Assembly (NCBI GenBank): GCA_027919835.1
Contig: JANVFP010000037.1
Span: 62,001-126,000 of the forward strand
Direction: 5' to 3'
Origin: Lentinula raphanica
Lineage: Eukaryota > Basidiomycota > Agaricomycetes > Agaricales > Omphalotaceae
DNA: 64,000 bases
The position numbers and the translations under genes are program-made. Shown here one piece after another: positions 1-12,769 of this stretch. The stretch's first letter is position 1, and every line of letters begins with the position of its first letter. The notes under the pieces are model-generated. The model saw only the letters and a list, made by a program, of their open reading frames with translations. It searched no databases and was not told where the DNA came from.

Positions 1-11
1 TTGGGCGGATT

Positions 12-843
12 TCAGAGGTCATTACCGGAACCATCTGTGGTCCCAAGGTCCGGCGACGCTTGTCCTGAAGCAGTCTCTTCGGAAAGAACAGGGTGAGTCG
101 GGACGACAGACGGTGATTCGTCGAGTGATAATGCTCTTTGTGTCCTTGTGCCCGAATTGCTGATATTACTACCTTCACTGGTCTGACTACCAAAGCTGTT
201 TTCTCTCCTCGTCAGCGTGAGGCTCCATCTCTGCCGCTTCTTTGCCAAACCGGGCGGAACAGGAGGATCAACCTGGCGCATCTTTGGATGGGTAGGCGAG
301 TAACTCCTGGCATCGGGACCGAATGGCGGAGATGAGGAAAGTGCTACCGTTGGTCCAGAGAGGGATAAAGAGGCAGAGAGCAACGATGGAGGAGTGAGAG
401 GAGGAAAATGTGAATCGGGTAATGAGTGAGCGTTTGGAGGAAACGGGTACTCATATGGAGCAGAGTTAACGGTGAAGGGGGTGCCGACAATATTGGAAGG
501 AGAATGAAGGGATAAATCAGACAGACCAGGCATAGATGAGAGGGTAGGTGCGTGAGCTCTGGTTCTGGTTCTCGAACGAGAACCGAGTCTTTGTTTGCTC
601 TGAGAGCGTTGGGGCTTTATATTCAAAGGAGAACAGGGAGAAGATGAGATATTTTGGAAAAATCAATGGAAATAAGGAAGGAAAACTCACAGTTATGACG
701 TTTTCAGATTTCAATAGTGGATCATGGATGGTATCGGTTGTGGAGCTTGGATGGGTGTCAGTGGTACCCTCTTCATCAGCTTTAGCTCCCGCACTTGCGT
801 CTTTCACTCCCTCCGAAGGGCCCTCTGCCTCTTCGGATTCCAT
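12..843 (-). CDS. Ser/Pro-rich hypothetical protein, two exons
   Basis: I do not recognise this protein. Exon 1 (691-843) begins with an acidic stretch, MESEEAEGPSEG, and ends at a clear GTGAGT donor in phase 0. Exon 2 starts near 600-613, where two in-frame AG acceptors are possible, and runs to a stop at 12. The product is about 240 aa, mostly low-complexity Ser, Pro and Thr with a basic Arg-rich patch (RSRTRTRA) at the start of exon 2. It looks intrinsically disordered; I see no catalytic motif, signal peptide or membrane segment. The stop lies close to the window edge, so a further 3' exon cannot be excluded. Confidence 0.5.
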
Positions 844-1498
844 GACAATCGTTCTTGCTCACTGCGGAGAGCGTCGACGAGTGTGAATTTTGCATCCATA
901 CGCTTTTTCCCGCTTTAGTCACCCCTCACGGAGAATTTGAGTCAATGTCGGCACGTGCTATGCCGAGATGTGCCGTTGATCCGGGACCAATTTTTAGCCT
1001 TTTTTGGAAGGTCTGTTTCAGTTCTCAAGACTACTCTCAGATCTCATTCATAGTTCATGACCAGTAAGTAGCCAGTGCATGGAAACGAGTCAACACTGAG
1101 GATGTGTCTCCTCGATGAAAGCTTATTTGGCACAAGACTTCTAGGGTTGCATCAGACCAAGCTTCCCAAATAGCTTCCCTCGTGTTGTGACTTGAGGATT
1201 TAAGATGCGGTCGACGCGGTGGATACTGTCTTGTGGTAGCCACGTCGCAACAATTTCCAAGCCTCGTTGAGACTAGAGCAAACTTCCCCATTGCCATACT
1301 CGTCGGCTGAAACAGCAAACTTTACAGTAGAAAGATGTTATCCACACCATCAAGTACTTCAACACCGGTCTGTGAAAGGATATCGAGGTCAATCATGAAA
1401 GCTTTCTTCTTCAATCGATCTCGAAGACGCATACCAAGTCAACCATTTTGAAGCGCCCTGCGGCTCTCACGTCGACGATCAAGTCAACGCAGCAAGGG

Positions 1499-3913
1499 TT
1501 AATCCTCACTCGAATCTCTCGTACTCCTGACACTCTCAGCATAACCCAATCTGGACTCCTCATCTTCTGTCCAAATACGACTTCTTGATCTTGATCTCCT
1601 GTCATCAGATACCACACTGAGAGTATCACTACGTGCACGGCTGAAACCCCCCTCTCTCTCCTCTCTCTCCCGTTCCCTCTCTCCCTCCCGCTCAACTCTC
1701 TTCTCGACCTTCTCAACCTCCTTATCCCAATCCGGCGTCCACACGCTCATGATCACACCAAATGAGGCACAGTACACCAACGCGACGGTCAGCCCGACCC
1801 AAAGCCCGGAAAGCCCCATGTGCGTGGAGGATGAGAAGGCGAGGTAGACTCCGAAGGGAATTCCAAAGACGTAGTAGGCACTGGCGATTCGTGGCAGTAT
1901 GAGGTATTGGTCGTTATCAGATAGATATGTTGAGGGTGATACTTACGATATGTTCAATATTGCACCAATAACTTGCTTGCTCCTGGCTCTCAGGATCCCA
2001 GATGTGATCCCCGCAGTTGCATCAAATATCTGAAATGCTGCAAGGATTGGTATGACAGATGCGACCAACGATACGACCTCTGTATTGAAGAAGATTTTTT
2101 CATGAGGAATCGCGTAAGATAGTAACTTCCATGTACTCACCTGGATCGTTGTTGAACAGATACGCAAATGAATTGCGAACAGCCAGCAATACGACACTGC
2201 AATCTCCATAATGAACGAGCAATGAATATAGTCAACTGGTTTGGGGCACAAACCTCATCAGCCCCGCAATCACGAAGCCCACCACAACGACGCCTTTTGC
2301 TGCCGCTCCCGCACGTACACTATCCCTTTCTCCCAGGAGGTTTCCGATCCTGTATATGATATATCATATATGACAAAGGTGAATGAGAACAAAAAAGGTA
2401 TTGTGAAGAGTACTGAAGGAGTGAGTGAGGATCAAGGCTCATCACGCACTTACCGTATTGAAGCAGCAATTCCTAATGCGAACGGTCCCTGCCATGTCGT
2501 AGAGGACGTAACGACGAGAATCGACTGGGAGGCGAGGACGACATCAGAGCCTAGCCTATTGCAGAGTGCAGATATCAGCATCGTGGACGAAAGAGTTCAC
2601 TAGCATGACTCAAATCGAACAAGAAATCGAAGAGACGAATGCGAAAAGGAACTCACTGAGACGCAACTAGCGCAACGATATCCCAAGCCCACCATTCCGA
2701 AACCGTCTGACCTGAAGAACAAAATCATCAGATCGGCCTTCCTTCGAAGGGATCGAATACACATGCAGTAGCGTACCAACTCCAGCTAAACCCAACTTGA
2801 ACAGGAAACCTAGATTTCTCCATCCGAATACCCCTTGTAGGTTGTCGATGGTGAGCGGGTACCATGCCTTCCTGTCCACCCAAAATACGCCGTAGACGAT
2901 GTAGGAGAGAGAGAGGAGGTAGTATGATATTGAGGTTGCAAGCGGAGCACCGATGAATCCGAGGCGAGTAGATGGAGGACCCCAGACTGTGTACAGTAGT
3001 ACAGGTACAATTAGTTGTATATCGGTAGCGATGAAGGAGGACGCACCAAGGAGATAGTTCAAGAGGACATTAATTGGTGCTATGACTATGATGATCCGGG
3101 TGGGGACAGAAAATAAACCTGATAGTGAAATGAAAATGAATGAGAGAAACGGAAGGTAAGAACTCGGATACATACCTTGGCATTGCAAGTAACGTCTTTC
3201 CAAGTCTTCATCATTCTCAATGAGCATGAATAGCATGTAACCTCTACGTACCGACTGACACAGTTGAACGTGAACGCTGGACAAAGCCGAGTTCCTAGTT
3301 GAGTATGCAAACGACGAAAGAGACAGGACAAGAACACACCAGGGATCCCAATACACATACAGCGCAGATACAACGCAGCCAATCTCGCCACCTCTGGTTC
3401 CTGGTTCAGCTTGAGCAAAACCGCTTCGGCGTTAAGCCAAAGTGTTATGATTGGGACCAATGCCAGAACAACGATCAACATCATCCTCTGTGTCCAAAGC
3501 CCGACCAATTCGGGCCTATCGCTCGTCCACGCCGAAGGCAGCACCGTGTCTAATGCGCTTGCGAAGCCCATGATGATGCTCAGCCCGGTAACATTGACTG
3601 TCATTTCCCCTATAGTGATGGCAGCGAGAGCAGTTGTGGATATATGACCGATGGATAGAACGGAGACTACGACAAGAGAGTATTCGAGGATGTTGATTCT
3701 GTGAAGTTTTTTCCATCATGGTCAAAACTCAATCGTACCAGAGAACGAGCATGAAACTCACCCAAAGATAGGAACAGCATATTTTATCACAATGAGAGCC
3801 TCAGACCATATCAATCTCAATGAAGCACGTTCTCGTTGCCGTCGTTTAGGAAGAAGCGGTGTAGTCTCGTATATTGTATTTGCGCTCGACGCCGGTTCTG
3901 AATTTTCGTCCAT
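1499..3913 (-). CDS. MATE family multidrug/toxin exporter, multi-exon
   Basis: This is a MATE efflux transporter, a 12-TM membrane protein that exports organic cations in exchange for H+ or Na+. The start is ATG at 3913, followed by MDENSEPASS and LPKRRQRER, then the first membrane segment. Exon 1 ends at 3762 (GTGAGT) and exon 2 starts at 3698. Diagnostic blocks in order are NVTGLSIIMGFASALDT, RRYLQCQG, IAPINVLLNYLL, GAPLATSISYY, SEWWAWDIVALVAS, VTSSTTWQGPFALGIA and FGIPFGVYLAF. They lie on several exons in changing frames joined by short GT-AG introns. The C-terminal cytoplasmic tail is rich in Glu and Arg and ends RSTRDSSED. No stop interrupts the joined frame where I checked. The substrate cannot be told. 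Vacuolar or plasma membrane location is inferred from the family. Confidence 0.9.
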
Positions 3914-5076
3914 ATCTCATCCGACGATTATGATGTGGGCAAGATGAGAGTTCTTCTTGGAGTTCTTCCTGGAGTTCTCGGCGCTACTGGAATGACACGA
4001 GGCCGAAGATTTGTACGGCGATGACAAAGGATTGACTGGAGATGAATCACGGAAACGAGAACATCGGAGGCTGGAGCGAACGATGATTTGGAGAAAAATC
4101 CTGGCACATGGTTGACTGTGAGAGGAGAAGAGTTGAGCAAGTGACCGACTAGTTGGGACCCAGATGGACGCTTGTCTCAGAATGCGAGCCTTTGCAACAC
4201 AACTTCGAGCGGGAAGCAAATAATACTATACTGCTTATAGCACACAGCATACAATGATTTGATGCCAGTCTCTCGAAAGCTGTCTTTGATATCAACAATC
4301 ATCGCACGAACGTTAAAGGCTTTTAAAAGGCCTGCCCAGACGGTCCTTGGCACTCCTGCACCGAGGATCGACAAGATATCGGAGTCTTGATTCTTGAATG
4401 CCAAGGCTGACAACTACAATCACTGACAATCGGGCAGATGATTGAACAAGGGAAATCGGGTGTGGGGGGGATAAACGGACGGTGTATCCACGATTTAGAA
4501 GTTCGATAGCCATTGCGACGTTCAAATCATCTGTAAGTATCGATCGCATGCTTGAACAATAACTCTGGCACTCCCCATCATGTTTAGAATCTGCCAGATA
4601 CTCAGATAGCGACTCGGGGAGTGCAACAAATGGCCACCACAATCACGCAGCGCTGGCATTCCCTTCGTATCTTGACATATTCCGAGTAAGAAATGTCCAT
4701 CTCATATTTCTCAAATTCACAAATCTTGTTCAAACGAAAACTTTCGAGCGTTGAAACGACAGCTCAATGACCTCGTATCTTGAATCTACTATTTGCCATT
4801 TTGCTGATCGCAGTCTATTTATTATTTAGACAGCGATGAAATGATGCTCAAACTCGAGGTAGAGCAAGTCAGCGATACTCTTCATAGTAGCGGCGGCGTT
4901 GCACAGCCTACTATAGGGAGCACGGCGACTGCTCAGCGGCGTGGTACGTATACCTTCAAGTATAACCAGGGTATAACGTCCAAGAGACTATTCAACGCAA
5001 GTCTCAGCGATCATACTACATGACATAGTAAGTACCAAGGCAGTGTACGGCCAAAACCCTCACCCTCGCTCTCTAT
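3914..5076. other. intergenic stretch, no supported gene
   Basis: This gap between the MATE gene and the PQ-loop gene holds only short, mutually inconsistent open frames. A minus-strand piece at about 4490-4540 reads VAMAIELLNRGYTVR, which resembles the first beta-alpha unit of a nucleotide-binding fold. No second motif follows in a joinable frame, so at most it is a relic. The MATE promoter must lie just above 3913. Confidence 0.4.
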
Positions 5077-6334
5077 TCATCTCCAAACCTTGTCCTCGTT
5101 CGATTTTTGATCTTCCACACCTTTGTTGCCTGCTATTACGGCTACAATGGAAGGCGAAGGGGACATAGGAGTAGTGGTAATCATCTCGCCGGTAGTAGGA
5201 TTCGTCTGTTCGATATTACTGCTCCGCAGCCTTTCCTCCCCATCAAGACGCTGCCTAGCCCGTTTCGCTCGAGGATTCAATATGATAGCAGCAACAATGA
5301 CAGCTCCATCGGTCACCTTTACATACACACAGAGAAAGATCATGGAACCAGGAAGGGAGTAGTATGGGCGTCAACCGTGATACTATCTGTAGAGAATCAG
5401 ACTAATCAAACTTACAACGACGAGAGAATATGTGATTCCCGCAAGGACATTGAAAGACCCTGGTCTGAAGATCAGCGACAAGTCTGAGAACACACCTGAA
5501 GATAACCGTTAGTGCCATGCCGAAAAATCCAAAGTAACAAATCAGCGTTCGAGTATGCAGAACGTGGATCAACTCACCTCCAAGGAGGTCAATCGTCATA
5601 CACGGGATCGACAATCCTATGACTTCCTTGTACTTGTATATCTGATAATACTGGGGGAACAAAGCCCCTGTTATCACCACAGTACTCATTATCCCGAAGA
5701 ACGATATCGCAGATCTGGCGTGTTCATCTCCATGGTTGTACGGAGACCGAAGTGCAAAAATCATCCCTGCCTCGATACCACCGAAAACACACCATACGGA
5801 AATACCAACGAGGACTGCTTTCAGAGGTGACCACTGTCTACGGTAGTATTGACACTGAGCAAGCAAAGAAAACCATCAGCCTTTTGAATTGATTCCCCAA
5901 ATTGTGTGGCCCGCATGATTTATTGAGTGATATCTTACCTGTGCCCAACATATCACCGAAAGGGTACCGAATATTTGCGGTTGCACAATCAGTGGAATGT
6001 TCAAATTCTGAACCACTGCATATATCCCGAGAAACACTCCCCCAGTAGCCCACGATAAGCTAATGAGATACAGTCACTTATGTTTTCAAGATTCAACAAA
6101 GTACCTATCAAGAAGAACACTTACATCATCAGGTCCGAAAGTCCAACGGTGCTTTTCTCTCGATAGCTTTTGTAGATCTGAGGGAAGAGTTGAACCATCC
6201 AGCATGCGGTACCTGTTCGTGTTGATCGTGATAAGTAAAACTTACGGCACTACGAAATAAACATTGATCCATAACAGGTATGAATTCTTACCCAATGTCC
6301 CAAAAACGTTTTCCGCAACGGCGTTGGCAGGCAT
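5077..6334 (-). CDS. PQ-loop repeat transporter, YPQ/PQLC2-like
   Basis: This is a seven-TM PQ-loop protein. Fungal members (YPQ family) are vacuolar membrane transporters for basic amino acids. The start at 6334 gives MPANAVAENVFG; exon 1 ends at 6292 at a GTAAGA donor. Exon 2 carries the first PQ loop, WMVQLFPQIYKSYREKST followed by GLSDL. A later exon (within 5402-5866) carries the second, ALFPQYYQIYKYKE followed by VIGLSIPCMTIDLLGG. Between them are the helices LSWATGGVFLGIYAVVQN and LVGISVWCVFGGIEAGM. The last exon ends with a basic cytoplasmic tail (NPRAKRARQR) and a Ser/Thr/Pro-rich end, stop at 5077. Both loops and all expected helices are present, so the gene looks intact. The specific substrate is not readable from sequence. 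Confidence 0.87.
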
Positions 6335-8473
6335 TGCTGTGGTGGTAGGAACGATCGTTAACAAATGATGCGACTCATAATAGATGGGAAAACATTGTTG
6401 TTATCTTCGTGTGATATCGACTGCTCAGTTCATACGTTTGTCAGCGTCTTGGGATTAATTTGTCGTCGCCGAGGTCACAGACAGAAACGAGGTTGGTAGA
6501 AGCTAGCAGACTTCAAATGAGTTCCAACCGGTGTCCAACTGCAAGCTACGTCATGAAAATGGTTTCTCGACGCGGAAGGCATTGCAGGTTAAGGTGAACA
6601 GTGGTACATTTAAACTTCAGTTTAGGGGTCAATTGCCGTCAACTCTTCGACCGAAAGAATTGGGGAATGTGCGGTATGAGTACCGGATCGTACATGATCC
6701 AACTCGCGGGAAGTTGCTTGAAGTTGCCCAGACTTTGATCCTGAGAGTGACTCCTGAGTCCTGAGTATTCGGAGGTGTATCGATGGTGCCATTCTTGCTC
6801 GTCCCTTCCGGAACCTTCACGGATTGTTAGAGAAAAAGATATGAGCGTCTTGGATTCGACACCTAACACCTTGTTAAGTCTCTGTTGACATTCCGTAGTC
6901 GGTGAGCGTTCGATGATCTCCATCTGACAAAGTAGATCTGTCTGATTCTGGTCTATGTATTGTGCATTGCACTAGATTGCACTAGTTGTAAGGATGAATT
7001 GAAGTCGAGGACATGTTAGACCGCTGAGGATGACTCGAAAGGGCTACTTTCCCGAGACATGACTAGCCGTGTATTCATTCGAATACAACGAGTACTTGGA
7101 ATCCTCCTGCTCAGTCTTCCGAAGATGGTACCCTTCGGATGATAACGGACTGATCCACCGTACATACCATTCAGTCTTCAACAGAGTGCTGTGCTAACAT
7201 AAGGGTTAATGACGTTCCGAGGAAGGCTGGTTGTCTTGACACTATAATGCCACCACTGAGTTCACATATGGAATTATCTCGAGCACAACCACTTACCGTC
7301 AATTTCTAAGCTTTAAGTTTTTTCAAAAAGTTTCATCTCCATACGCAGTGGCGCTTGGCAAGGACGAGATGATGGCAGCGAATGAGATTATCAGCATCGG
7401 ACATTCAAGGGGCAAAAGGCCATTTACAATCACTAGATAACCTCTTGTTCTGCCAATGAGCCGCGACGCTAAGCATATCTGTTCTTGGGTGAAATCGAGA
7501 GGCGATCCTTGCCAGCTTGAGCAATCAGACCTCTCGATGTCTGAAGCGTTCGTCGGCTGGAGATCTGGTGTTTTCGCCAATCAAAAGCGCGAATTCTGAT
7601 CCAAGTGGCAATAATAGTCACCAACGTGCCCAGACTCTGTCAACAAAATCGGAATGAACTTTCTAGCGGATAAGTAGTCAGAGTCAAAGGATGTCGAGAA
7701 CCTACAAGCGGGGCTCTGGAAAGTTTGAAAGGTGGACATTGGCAGGGGGTTGTTCACTGCCAAGACCATTGCCGAGTATGTACAAGAAGCTTATGGAATC
7801 TGAGGGGGTTCTTCGAGTATGGGGAGTATCGTTAACCCCTCGTTATACCCGTTGAAGCATGAGGCTGTCAGCAAGCCCTAATGGTGTGTAGGAGTCAGTG
7901 ACGGCAGCAGTAACAGCAAGAGCGTGAACGTTTGTCACAGAAAAACCTTTTGAGCGGTGTATACCAGCACAAATTTGAACGGATGTCACCGGGAGCGGTA
8001 AAATATTCATTGGACGTTCCACTCTTGGAAATTTGCCTTGACTAGCGTTGACTTCATGCAGATAAACAAGTGAATGGGGCATAGTCGGGGCTTCATAATC
8101 TACGAGCCCTATAGATTCGGTGTTCCGGGGTGGGCGGGCTGTAAGAATGGGACTATTCGAAGACCAACCTCTTCTTGCGAACAATAGAGTCGTGAGGAAA
8201 CAAAGGTCGGGTCAAACCACGTGGCATTTCAATAACTCATCCTTCAACTTCCAAGGGATTTTTGGTCCTTCGTTCAGATTAGGCTAATAACTTCGGCTTT
8301 GTGTATGAATTTATAACCCGATAGTCATTTCAACTCTAGGTGCTATCACAGTAAATCCTTCTAAGGTTGGAATTCCAACGTTAAGCGCTTACGCCGCTTT
8401 GCTGTTAAAAGCTTGTCAAGTTCTCGTATTTGTCTCCCGGTCCTCCCTCCATTTGCCACAGGTTGTGATTTCA
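6335..8473. other. intergenic, no supported gene
   Basis: About 2.1 kb upstream of two divergently arranged genes, the PQ-loop gene (minus) and the Zn2Cys6 gene (plus). Open frames of 60-110 codons occur on both strands (for example minus-strand 7323-7580 and 7843-8184). They lack homology I recognise, do not join through splice signals, and have many stops around them. The stretch just before 8474 is the presumed promoter of the transcription factor. Confidence 0.4.
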
Positions 8474-11400
8474 ATGTCAGACTCCCGGACCTGCTCGCGA
8501 CCCATCCAAAGCTGCTATCAATGTGCGTACCTCGATCTCTGGATTCTTGCAACAATCTGAACACTACATGTAATCATGCTGAAGGTCGAAAGCGAAAGAT
8601 AAAATGTAAAGTCTCAAGCTTGGTACGGAAGACTTGCATACTCACTAGACGTAGGTAATCGTGCATACCCCTGTGCACCTTGCATTCTCAGAGGTGAAGG
8701 GGACGTTTGCAGAGAGGTCGACCGAAACCAAACAAAGTTTGTCCTCCTACCTTCACTCTGTTCGAGAAATAACCAGACTCCCCGCTCTCCAAAGCTCAAA
8801 CAAGTCCACGACTGAAACTTTAGATGATGTTCTGCATCGTGTCACAGTTCTAGAGCAAGTCGTATCCCGTCTGTCCAAGCTATCAACTCCAGATCTCAAC
8901 CCCTCAAGGGTCGATGAATCGGATCGTTTTGTCTCAACGGCGATGTCCTCCTCGTCAATGCCCAAATACCAGACTAAAGACTCATCTAAGCCCATGCTTC
9001 CTGCATCGGATGGTACACCCAAGCCAGAATCGTCTATCCGGTCTTCTTATGGCTCCGGATCGACCGATGAGGATGTAGCCATGATGCTGGAAGATTTTGC
9101 TATGGGTCATCGTGTCAATCGTTCTCGTGCTACCCAAGAGCTAGAGAATGAACCGTCCGACTTATACACGCATAGGCGAACAATCTCTTACGGGTCTCAG
9201 GACGGATCCTTACGACGTGAGAGTTATGAGAAAGCAACGCCCTCATTACCTCTGACCCCAGTCTCTGTCATCGACGGATTCGGGCCACAAATCGGACTAC
9301 CTGACCGACATCCCCTTTCCTTGTTGATTGATACGAGCACCAATGTTGTTGGGCGGCTTGTATCGGTTTTGCCGGCCAGAGAGCATTGTATGGCTCTGGT
9401 GCATTTCTACGTAAATACAGGTTCTCACTTCTCGCGGTGCTCATCACTGACCGGTTTTCTAGTTTGAACGCCTTGAATGGTATTCCAAAGTTCTACATTC
9501 ACCGTCGTTCCTAGCTGAAGCTAATCAACTTTTGGAACGAGTATTTCCGATGGCTTCAAGTACACCCACATGCGATCCCTCCGTCCTTGCTCACTTATCC
9601 ATTCCTTTCCTATCGGTGTATTTCATGGTCCTGTGCCTCTCACTCCATCTCATTGAACCCGACTTGTGCCGGATATTAAACATCGGGTTCAATGAGGCAA
9701 CAGAGCTCAGCAAGAAAATGTACAATGCGGCACAAGCATGTATGTACGTGAGTGATTTCATCGGAAATCATAGCTTGGAGGCACTCCAGTGCCTGATGTC
9801 AGTCATTTCTCATTGTTTTTACATTTTCGTTTTGACCAACCCTCCATTAGCCTTATGGGTGTCTACCAGCAGAATCTAGATGAAGCAGAGTGAGTACCAT
9901 CATCATCTCTTGAATGTGGCGCCAGCTCGCAACAAACTGTTCTCCATTGCTTCATTTCACATAATGTTACTCAACGTCTGACCGGCTTCAATTTCATGCA
10001 GCTCGCATTGGGCGCTGTTGGGCTCTGCCATAAAGGTGTGCATTGTTGTCTTTCTTTTGCACAGTGGCTTGTTCGTTGCAATTAGCACCGCTTGTTTGAG
10101 TACAAAGCGTTTTTACCTTTGCTCGGGTTCTGCCGACCCCGTACTTGACGCGGTGCTTGCTCCCCTCGTTAAACCTCCCACATGCGGCCGCTCTAACCAT
10201 TATTAAACTCGCACTTCATTGCCCCGTACTGAAACGATTTGAATTCAGATCGCGCAAAATTTGGGTATATCAAGACTTGGGTCAGAGTCAGATAACAAAT
10301 CATACTCGGGAATATGGACATCTGTTATCAAACGTGAGATCGCTCGAAGGGTTTGGTGGAGTCTGGTAAGCTATCTCTGCTCTTGAACAAGTTGTCTCCA
10401 GGAAGACTGATGAAAACACAGATATTTAACGATTGGTCGCACGCTGCTGCTCACAATGGAGCATATTCAATACATCCCTCACAAAATCATACCGGCTTTC
10501 CTGCCAACGTCAATGATGCTGACCTTGTGGATGGTTTGCCTCTGAAAGAGCGGCCTCTTATGCAATACACAGTATGTTGGCGCATCTCGGCTCCCTATGT
10601 CACACTGAATGCTGTGTTTTAGGAAATGACGCTCTCGTTAACAAGATTTCGCTTTGTCGGCATTTACAGGGAGATTGTAGATAACATGCAATCCTCTACA
10701 GGCTACGAATTTGTCACAGAAATCGACGCCAAGATACGTAAAATGCAGGAAGACATACCCCACTACTTCCAAGAACACGGTGTAAACACGCCCGATAGCT
10801 CTGCTTCACCTGGTCCGGCGCCGTATCGTCCAGCTCAGAATGTGAAACAGCTTGAGTTAACGTTATGTCTATTGATGGGAGAAACGAGGCAGTTGCGACT
10901 TCACAGGCCTTATTTATTCAAAGGATACAAGGATCGAAGATACGTTAGTGCTCCCGGGTCTTATTGTGGAATTGTTTCATGAAACTGACTCCGCGATAGT
11001 CAAAATCTAGGGAGCAGTGCGTTACTTCGGCCAGGAAGATTCTGAATCTATTAAAATCCAATGATGAACAATCAGCGGTACTCCTGAAATGGTGGATGGT
11101 GTTGTTTTATGGCTTCGCCGCAGTACGTCTTGCTTACTATTAACCAAATCATCGCCCTAACCATGCGTGCTTGCTAGTCTGTAGTGCTATTCATCGATCT
11201 GTGCCACCACAAGGCAGACAATAGTCCGGATTTAGAGATGCGTAGACTAGAATTGAGAGAGGCATTGGATCTTTTCAAGTAAGTCATACCGTGCACATTG
11301 AGTCGCAAACGACTCATATGATTTTCTAAGGACTGTTGAACATATTTCAACTGTGTCTCGAAATGCGATTGCTCTTTTAGAAGGGTTGATGAGTAAGTCC

Positions 11401-12193
11401 AAACGGTTTCCAACGAGAAGGATAGTGACACTCATGGTGACATGTAGCCGTAGAGCCTGACTTGCCCTCAAAGCCTTCCAGAAAGAGAGGTGCTTCTAGC
11501 CAAGAGACCGATGAACCATTCGGTCAGGTTGTGAAGCGGATGATTGTAAGCTCGGGCGTTTTCTTGTCGAGTTTGTCTATTGACTAATCCCCGAAATCAC
11601 TTGCTCAGATTGATGCCCACCGAAGTGCAAGCAGTCCTGCCTCCACACACTCGAGCCTATCACTCGTATCTTCCCCGAATACAGCCCTTCACCATCGTAG
11701 TAGATCAGACTCGCACGCAACCTCAAGCTACACTTCAACTCCAGCCGCCGGGATGGACGAGTATCCCCCTCGTATCTCCATTCCTGTGAACCGCACTATG
11801 AACTCAGGCTCCCAATGGCAATCTCAAACAGTCTCTCAGACATCAACGCCGCATACATCATCGTCTAATCATTCATTGATTGGATCTTTTGCTCCTAATT
11901 CTGGCCAGGAAGTGGATTTAAGTCCAGGAGGCTCTCCTTTCGGACTGGGCTGGGGACTTCCGGGTCGGGACGTGTTCGCTCCAAATATCCTCTTCCGAGA
12001 GTCAGAGATGTTTGACGCGAGTCTCAGAGAGCTTGACGAAGCCACCATGAACGAGTTAGGCCAGCTTCTTTGGAGTGATGACAATCTGGCGAGGTATACC
12101 AGGCACGTTGCAAACAATGTCGAGTCGGTTGAACGCGATGAGTTATCGCTTGCCGGGTTTGAAAATTTCAATGGACTATCGTTTTCAGGATAA
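8474..12193 (+). CDS. Zn2Cys6 fungal transcription factor with fungal_trans middle domain
   Basis: This is a GAL4-type regulator. The zinc cluster is rebuilt by splicing: exon 1 (8474-8522) gives MSDSRTCSRPIQSCYQ, a 21-bp micro-exon (8585-8605) gives CRKRKIK, and exon 3 (from 8655) gives NRAYPCAPCILRGEGDVC. Together they form C-x2-C-x6-C-x5-C-x2-C-x8-C. A heptad-like segment follows (LDDVLHRVTVLEQVVSRLSKL), the usual dimerisation coil. The middle region matches the fungal_trans domain: LLERVFPM, IEPDLCRILNIGF, SHWALLGSAIKLAQSLGIS, REIARRVWWSLIFNDW, RFRFVGIYREIVD and ETRQLRLHRPYL, split over many exons. The C-terminus is Ser-rich and ends with an acidic, activation-like region and FENFNGLSFSG. 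Target genes cannot be read from the sequence. It converges on urease, and no functional link should be assumed. Confidence 0.85.
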
Positions 12194-12769
12194 TTAGTTC
12201 GTCAAGTTAGAACAGAACAGGTTAGACAGTTATAGATAGTATGTATTTTTTATGAATATGTATGATATATGTAGTATGTACATTGTACACGGATACTTGT
12301 AAGTTACGATATGCGACTCCTATCTCTGCCTTCACTTTGAAACTTTGGAGTGCAATGTTGAACATCCAATGGAGATATATGCCTCGGGGATTCCTGTACT
12401 GTATTTACCGACACATATGACTTGGCCCACTATTCCTTCTCGGGAGCGGTACTCGGCACATAATGAGGACATTATAGAAGGAAATGTTCGATTGATATAT
12501 AGCCAATCGACTGGCCGTCACCCAGTGCACTGAAGCACACGGTATGTTCTTGACGCCACTGATATTAGTAGGTATGATAAATGAGCAACACCTATCGCCG
12601 CGTATACAGCTCAAAAACAACATGAAATGATACTGACGGATCCGATTTTTGAGAAGTAGCATCGAAGAATTCCAAGATCCTCGCAATCAACCCTTCATCG
12701 AGCTTCAATTGTGATACTACATATTGTACAAATTTCACAGATATCGGGATTCTTACATTCAGTGTTTAA
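12194..12769. other. convergent 3' intergenic region
   Basis: AT-rich spacer between the converging transcription factor and urease genes. Both 3' UTRs should lie here. A run with many TATGTAT and GTATGTA words (about 12240-12290) is a plausible 3'-end signal region for the plus-strand gene. No gene is seen. Confidence 0.4.

Noticed and set aside
4313..4642. NAD(P)-binding protein on the minus strand
   Set aside because: Only one short stretch (AIELLNRGYTVR) resembles a dinucleotide-binding fold. The glycine motif and downstream domain are missing.
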